Positions 32,425-34,804 of a DNA stretch of 34,804 nucleotides are shown here, piece by piece. The translations under genes and the position numbers were made by a program. The notes under the pieces are model-generated. The model worked only from the letters and a program-made list of their open reading frames with translations, ran no database searches and was not told the origin of the DNA. Origin of the DNA: Nitrospiria bacterium (GTDB taxonomy: Bacteria; Nitrospirota; Nitrospiria; JACQBZ01); assembly GCA_035517655.1 (NCBI GenBank), contig DATIYJ010000044.1, forward strand, positions 68,215 through 103,018. Reading direction: 5' to 3'. Positions within the stretch are counted from its first letter, which is position 1; each line of letters starts with the position of its first letter.

Positions 32425-33903
32425 ATGAAGCGGCGGACGCAAGACATCTCATCGGAAACCCATAATCGGAGGGGGCCTTCTGTGTTGCTCGTGATGGTCG
32501 GGGCCCTGTCCGCGCTCTTCAGTCTCTACTCGGCCGGCCATGCGCTGCTGAACAAGCGGGACCCCAGATCGGCGCTGGGCTGGGTGGCCGTCTGCCTTTT
32601 AGTCCATCCCGCGGCCGGCGCGCTCCTCTACTGGCTGTTCGGCGTCAATCGCATCCACACCCGGGCGCAACGGTGGCAACAGCGCGGCGACTGGGGGCTG
32701 GCGCCGCACATCCGTCGGTTCTACCACATTCAGAAAACCGAGATGCCCGCCGAACTGAAGGAGGACGTGGCCGTCCTGCACGCCGTCTCGGACCGGGTCA
32801 CCCACCGGCCGGTGCTGGGCGGCAACCGGGTGGGCATCCTGCATAACGGAGAACAGGCCTACCCCGCCATGCTGGCCGCGATCGCAGCGGCCCGTCGATC
32901 GGTCTACCTTTCCACCTATATTTTCGACACGGACCCCACCGGCCGACAATTCATCGACGCCCTGGCCGCGGCGGCGGCCCATGGCCTCGACGTACGGGTC
33001 CTGGTGGACGGGGTGGGCGCGCTTTATTCCCTCCCGCCGGCGCCCGGCCGCCTTCGAAAGGCCGGGGTCCGCGCCGCCCGGTTCCTGCCCTTGAGCGAGG
33101 GAATCTACATCAATCTCCGCAATCATCGGAAACTGCTGGTCGTCGATTGCTCCGTCGGCTTTACCGGAGGGATGAACATCGGCGACCGCCATCTGGCGCT
33201 GAACGAGGCAAACCCCCGGCGCGTGATCGACCTCCACTTTCAGATCGACGGACCGGCGGTCATGCAGATGGAGGAGGTCTTTCTGGAAGATTGGCGTTTT
33301 GCCACGGGTGATTCCGAACCCACGTCGCCCCCGGCCCGGGCCGCGGGCGCCGGCGAGGCCTATTGCCGGGGGATCAGCGACGGACCGAATCACGACTTCG
33401 AAATACTCCAGTTGATCATCGCCGGCGCCATCTCCGCGGCCAGAACCCGCGTACAGATCATGACGCCCTACTTCATTCCCGACGCGTCGCTGATCTCCGC
33501 CCTGACGGCCGCGGCTTTCCGGGGCGTCGAGGTCGAGATCATCTTGCCGCAGCGCAACAACCTGCCCTACGTCGGCTGGGCCTCGCAGGCCCTCTTGTGG
33601 GACCTGTTGCAGCACGGCATCCGCATCTCCTACCAACCCCCGCCGTTCGTCCACACCAAATATCTGCTGATCGACCGCGCCTACGCCCTCGTCGGTTCGT
33701 CCAATTTGGACCCCCGCAGCCTTCGATTGAACTTCGAGTTCAATCTGGAAATTTATGACGGCGCCACCATCGCCGCCCTCCGGAAACATTTTGAAGAGGT
33801 GCGCGGCCGCTCCCGGCTCACGACGCTTGCGGAGGTGGGCGGCCGCCCGTTCCTGATCAAGCTTCGGGACGCCACGACCAAACTCTTTGCCCCCTATCTA
33901 TAG
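32425..33903 (+). CDS. cls: Cardiolipin synthase-type phospholipase D
   Basis: 492 residues. Two N-terminal hydrophobic segments (about 18-38 and 48-72) anchor it in the inner membrane. Two PLD half-domains follow, each with an HKD motif: H234-x-K236-x4-D241 in LRNHRKLLVVD, and H410-x-K412-x4-D417 in FVHTKYLLID, each followed by the GG/GSSNLDPRS region. Such enzymes join two phosphatidylglycerol molecules, or phosphatidylglycerol with phosphatidylethanolamine, into cardiolipin. Start: the ATG at 32425 overlaps another ATG at 32421 that leads to only a 14-codon frame ending at once. A GTG at 32482 just before the first membrane segment is also possible. The gene stands alone. Confidence 0.92.
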   Translation: MKRRTQDISSETHNRRGPSVLLVMVGALSALFSLYSAGHALLNKRDPRSALGWVAVCLLVHPAAGALLYWLFGVNRIHTRAQRWQQRGDWGLAPHIRRFYHIQKTEMPAELKEDVAVLHAVSDRVTHRPVLGGNRVGILHNGEQAYPAMLAAIAAARRSVYLSTYIFDTDPTGRQFIDALAAAAAHGLDVRVLVDGVGALYSLPPAPGRLRKAGVRAARFLPLSEGIYINLRNHRKLLVVDCSVGFTGGMNIGDRHLALNEANPRRVIDLHFQIDGPAVMQMEEVFLEDWRFATGDSEPTSPPARAAGAGEAYCRGISDGPNHDFEILQLIIAGAISAARTRVQIMTPYFIPDASLISALTAAAFRGVEVEIILPQRNNLPYVGWASQALLWDLLQHGIRISYQPPPFVHTKYLLIDRAYALVGSSNLDPRSLRLNFEFNLEIYDGATIAALRKHFEEVRGRSRLTTLAEVGGRPFLIKLRDATTKLFAPYL

Positions 33904-34173
33904 CGACAGGGCCCCGAGCGTAATTCCGCACGGTCAAAAAATTCAAACGCCGCCCCGGCCCAACGCGGGTGGGGTTTAAAAATAAAACTCCCCGGCTTTA
34001 ATATAACCGAATTAAGTATCGTGTCCCTGGAATTTCGGAATTTGGAATTTTTTCGAAAAAGAGTTCGGCCGGAAGATCACCACGCGAAATTGGAATACGA
34101 TTGAAAGGGTTTTGGAAACGAACAAATAACACGAACAGTTGGACGTCGAAGGTTAGAGCGAAGGTTATTTGCC
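33904..34173. other. Intergenic region without genes
   Basis: No coding sequence found. It holds the second hairpin repeat (33949-33995), a stretch of GGAATTTC, GGAATTTG and GGAATTTT units in a row (about 34030-34053) and the palindrome TTTTTCGAAAAA right after them. No toxin gene for the following antidote is present. Confidence 0.6.
33949..33995. repeat. Intergenic hairpin repeat, copy 2
   Basis: GCCGCCCCGGCCCAACG (33949-33965) then GGGGTTT...AAACTCCCCGG. The first 17 bases match 34546-34562 with one difference; the second part matches the repeat before the cardiolipin synthase gene. Confidence 0.75.
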
Positions 34174-34202
34174 TTGCATGGCTGTAGTCGATACGCTACA
34201 AT
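34174..34202 (+). promoter_or_regulatory. Promoter of the antidote gene, predicting a leaderless mRNA
   Basis: TTGCAT (34174-34179), 17-base spacer, TACAAT (34197-34202). Transcription would begin about seven bases after the -10, at the ATG at 34209. No ribosome binding site lies between. GTAG and CTAC arms in the spacer could form part of an operator. Confidence 0.7.
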
Positions 34203-34208
34203 CCATTC

Positions 34209-34541
34209 ATGGCTAACAAGATAACGACCTATCAGGAAGACTTGATCGAGGCCCTCAAAAAACCTCGGGAGGCAGCAGCTTATCTGAACGCCGCGATGGA
34301 GGAAGACGACCGCGCCGTCTTCCTGCTCGCTCTGCGGAATGTCGCGGAAGCGCACGGCGGCATGGCATCGGTGGCAGAGAAAGCGCGTTTGAATAGGGAG
34401 AACCTCTACCGCATGCTCTCTGAGCGAGGAAACCCTGAAATCAAAAGTGTGTTACGTCTACTGCAATCGATGGGGCTGAAACTGTCCGTCGAGCCGAAAA
34501 ACAAGAGGGCCAAATCATCAAAGATCAGAAAGGCCGCTTAA
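34209..34541 (+). CDS. Addiction-module antidote protein (HigA/Xre-like), orphan
   Basis: 110 residues. The N-terminal part (TTYQEDLIEALKKPREAAAYLNAAMEE) and the helix-turn-helix that follows (GGMASVAEKARLNRENLYRMLSERGNPEIKSVLRLLQSMGLKL) match the family of putative addiction-module antidotes that usually sit directly after a HigB/RelE-like toxin gene. No toxin frame is found upstream, where the promoter lies, nor downstream. The C-terminal tail is Lys/Arg-rich. It should bind DNA, probably its own promoter, and may be a leftover from a lost pair or protect against toxins elsewhere. Hairpin repeats flank it on both sides (33949 and 34546), so the cassette may have been mobile. Confidence 0.88.
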   Translation: MANKITTYQEDLIEALKKPREAAAYLNAAMEEDDRAVFLLALRNVAEAHGGMASVAEKARLNRENLYRMLSERGNPEIKSVLRLLQSMGLKLSVEPKNKRAKSSKIRKAA

Positions 34542-34545
34542 CTCC

Positions 34546-34592
34546 GCCGCCCCGGCCCGACGTACGCGGGGTCAAAATATAATATACGTGTA
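34546..34592. repeat. Intergenic hairpin repeat, copy 3 (degenerate)
   Basis: GCCGCCCCGGCCCGACG (34546-34562) matches copy 2 at 16 of 17 bases, followed by GCGGGGTCAAAATATAATA, a degenerate form of the hairpin. It starts four bases after the antidote stop. Confidence 0.65.
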
Positions 34593-34615
34593 CTGGGTTT
34601 CTATTCCCTGTTTTT

Positions 34616-34804
34616 CTAAATTCGAGCGTCTCCATAGGTGGCTCTGACTTCTGGGGACAGATCAAGACACGCATTTAAAATAACGAGCCCATGCCTCAAT
34701 AGGGTTTCTGTTCTCTTAGCTTCGTTATGGGGAACGTCGTGCTTTCCGCCGTGGAACAGGTTATTCCGTATCCGCCGAACTAGCTTGAGAAGTTTTTCAA
34801 CCTC
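34616..34804 (-). CDS. HEPN-like domain protein, C-terminal part (cut by window edge)
   Basis: The minus strand is open from the window edge to a TAG at 34616, giving 62 residues. It includes KLVRRIRNNLFHGGKHDVPHNE, then RTETLLRHGLVILNACLDLSPEV and a short tail. RNNLFH followed by GGK is the R-x4-6-H signature of HEPN-fold proteins, many of which are RNases in toxin-antitoxin and defence systems; the RNxLFHGGK form is common in Apea-like HEPN proteins. The upstream part, which would show any fused domain or partner, is outside the window. It is convergent with the antidote gene, so the two are not a classical pair. Confidence 0.75.
   Translation of the reverse strand, partial: EVEKLLKLVRRIRNNLFHGGKHDVPHNEAKRTETLLRHGLVILNACLDLSPEVRATYGDARI

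Noticed and set aside
34077-34355. Minus-strand 92-codon frame overlapping the antidote gene
   Set aside because: It is the antisense shadow of the antidote and its promoter; no toxin family pattern is visible.
34645-34665. CTGGGGACAG sequence resembling the ends seen near some transposase genes, with TGTCCC at about 34021
   Set aside because: The right-hand match lies inside the HEPN-like coding frame and the shared part is only six or seven bases.

Overview
The window looks like chromosome from a GC-rich diderm bacterium. It carries a complete division and cell wall (dcw) cluster with a meso-diaminopimelate-type MurE (DNPR motif), a bifunctional PBP1B-like synthase and a lipoprotein. Nitrospirota or a neighbouring phylum would fit the mix of genes, but there is no rRNA or other marker to prove it.

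Region 1 (1-20744, minus strand) is one long, tightly packed run: mraZ, rsmH, ftsL, ftsI, murE, murF, mraY, murD, ftsW, murG, murC, murB, ddl, ftsQ, ftsA, ftsZ, pgeF, yggS, yggT, divIVA, a lone hicB-like gene and the start of yggU, which runs off the left edge. Many junctions are ATGA or TTGA overlaps. A strong sigma70-like promoter and three MraZ-type TGGGA repeats with 10-base period precede mraZ. Several true starts lie inside longer open frames (murE, rsmH, ftsL, yggS, murG, pgeF), and ftsA probably starts at a TTG with a perfect ribosome binding site.

Region 2 (20745-21183) is a divergent intergenic stretch with three consecutive hairpins and a candidate promoter for the plus-strand genes.

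Region 3 (21184-26482, plus strand) is the most interesting part: a protein-thiocarboxylate sulfur assimilation cluster. It holds two ubiquitin-like sulfur carriers, two MoeB/ThiF-type E1 activating enzymes, two fold-type-II PLP enzymes (a cysteine synthase and a threonine synthase-like protein), a stand-alone NIL domain protein and a JAMM/Mec+ peptidase. It looks like two parallel carrier/E1/PLP-enzyme modules sharing one peptidase. Both carriers continue past their Gly-Gly end, so they seem to need trimming. A composite GC-rich repeat lies in three junctions of this cluster; in the first, the carrier reading frame runs straight through it.

Region 4 (26460-30849, plus) continues with a class A penicillin-binding protein, a TPR lipoprotein, a zinc alcohol dehydrogenase with its own promoter and a Rieske ferredoxin.

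Region 5 (30876-34804) is looser and more accessory: an alpha/beta-hydrolase pseudogene that has lost its middle including the nucleophile, an AT-rich membrane protein of unknown function, a cardiolipin synthase-type phospholipase D whose promoter is nearly a twin of the dehydrogenase promoter, three copies of an intergenic hairpin repeat, an orphan addiction-module antidote predicted to be leaderless, and the 3' end of a HEPN-like gene cut by the right edge.
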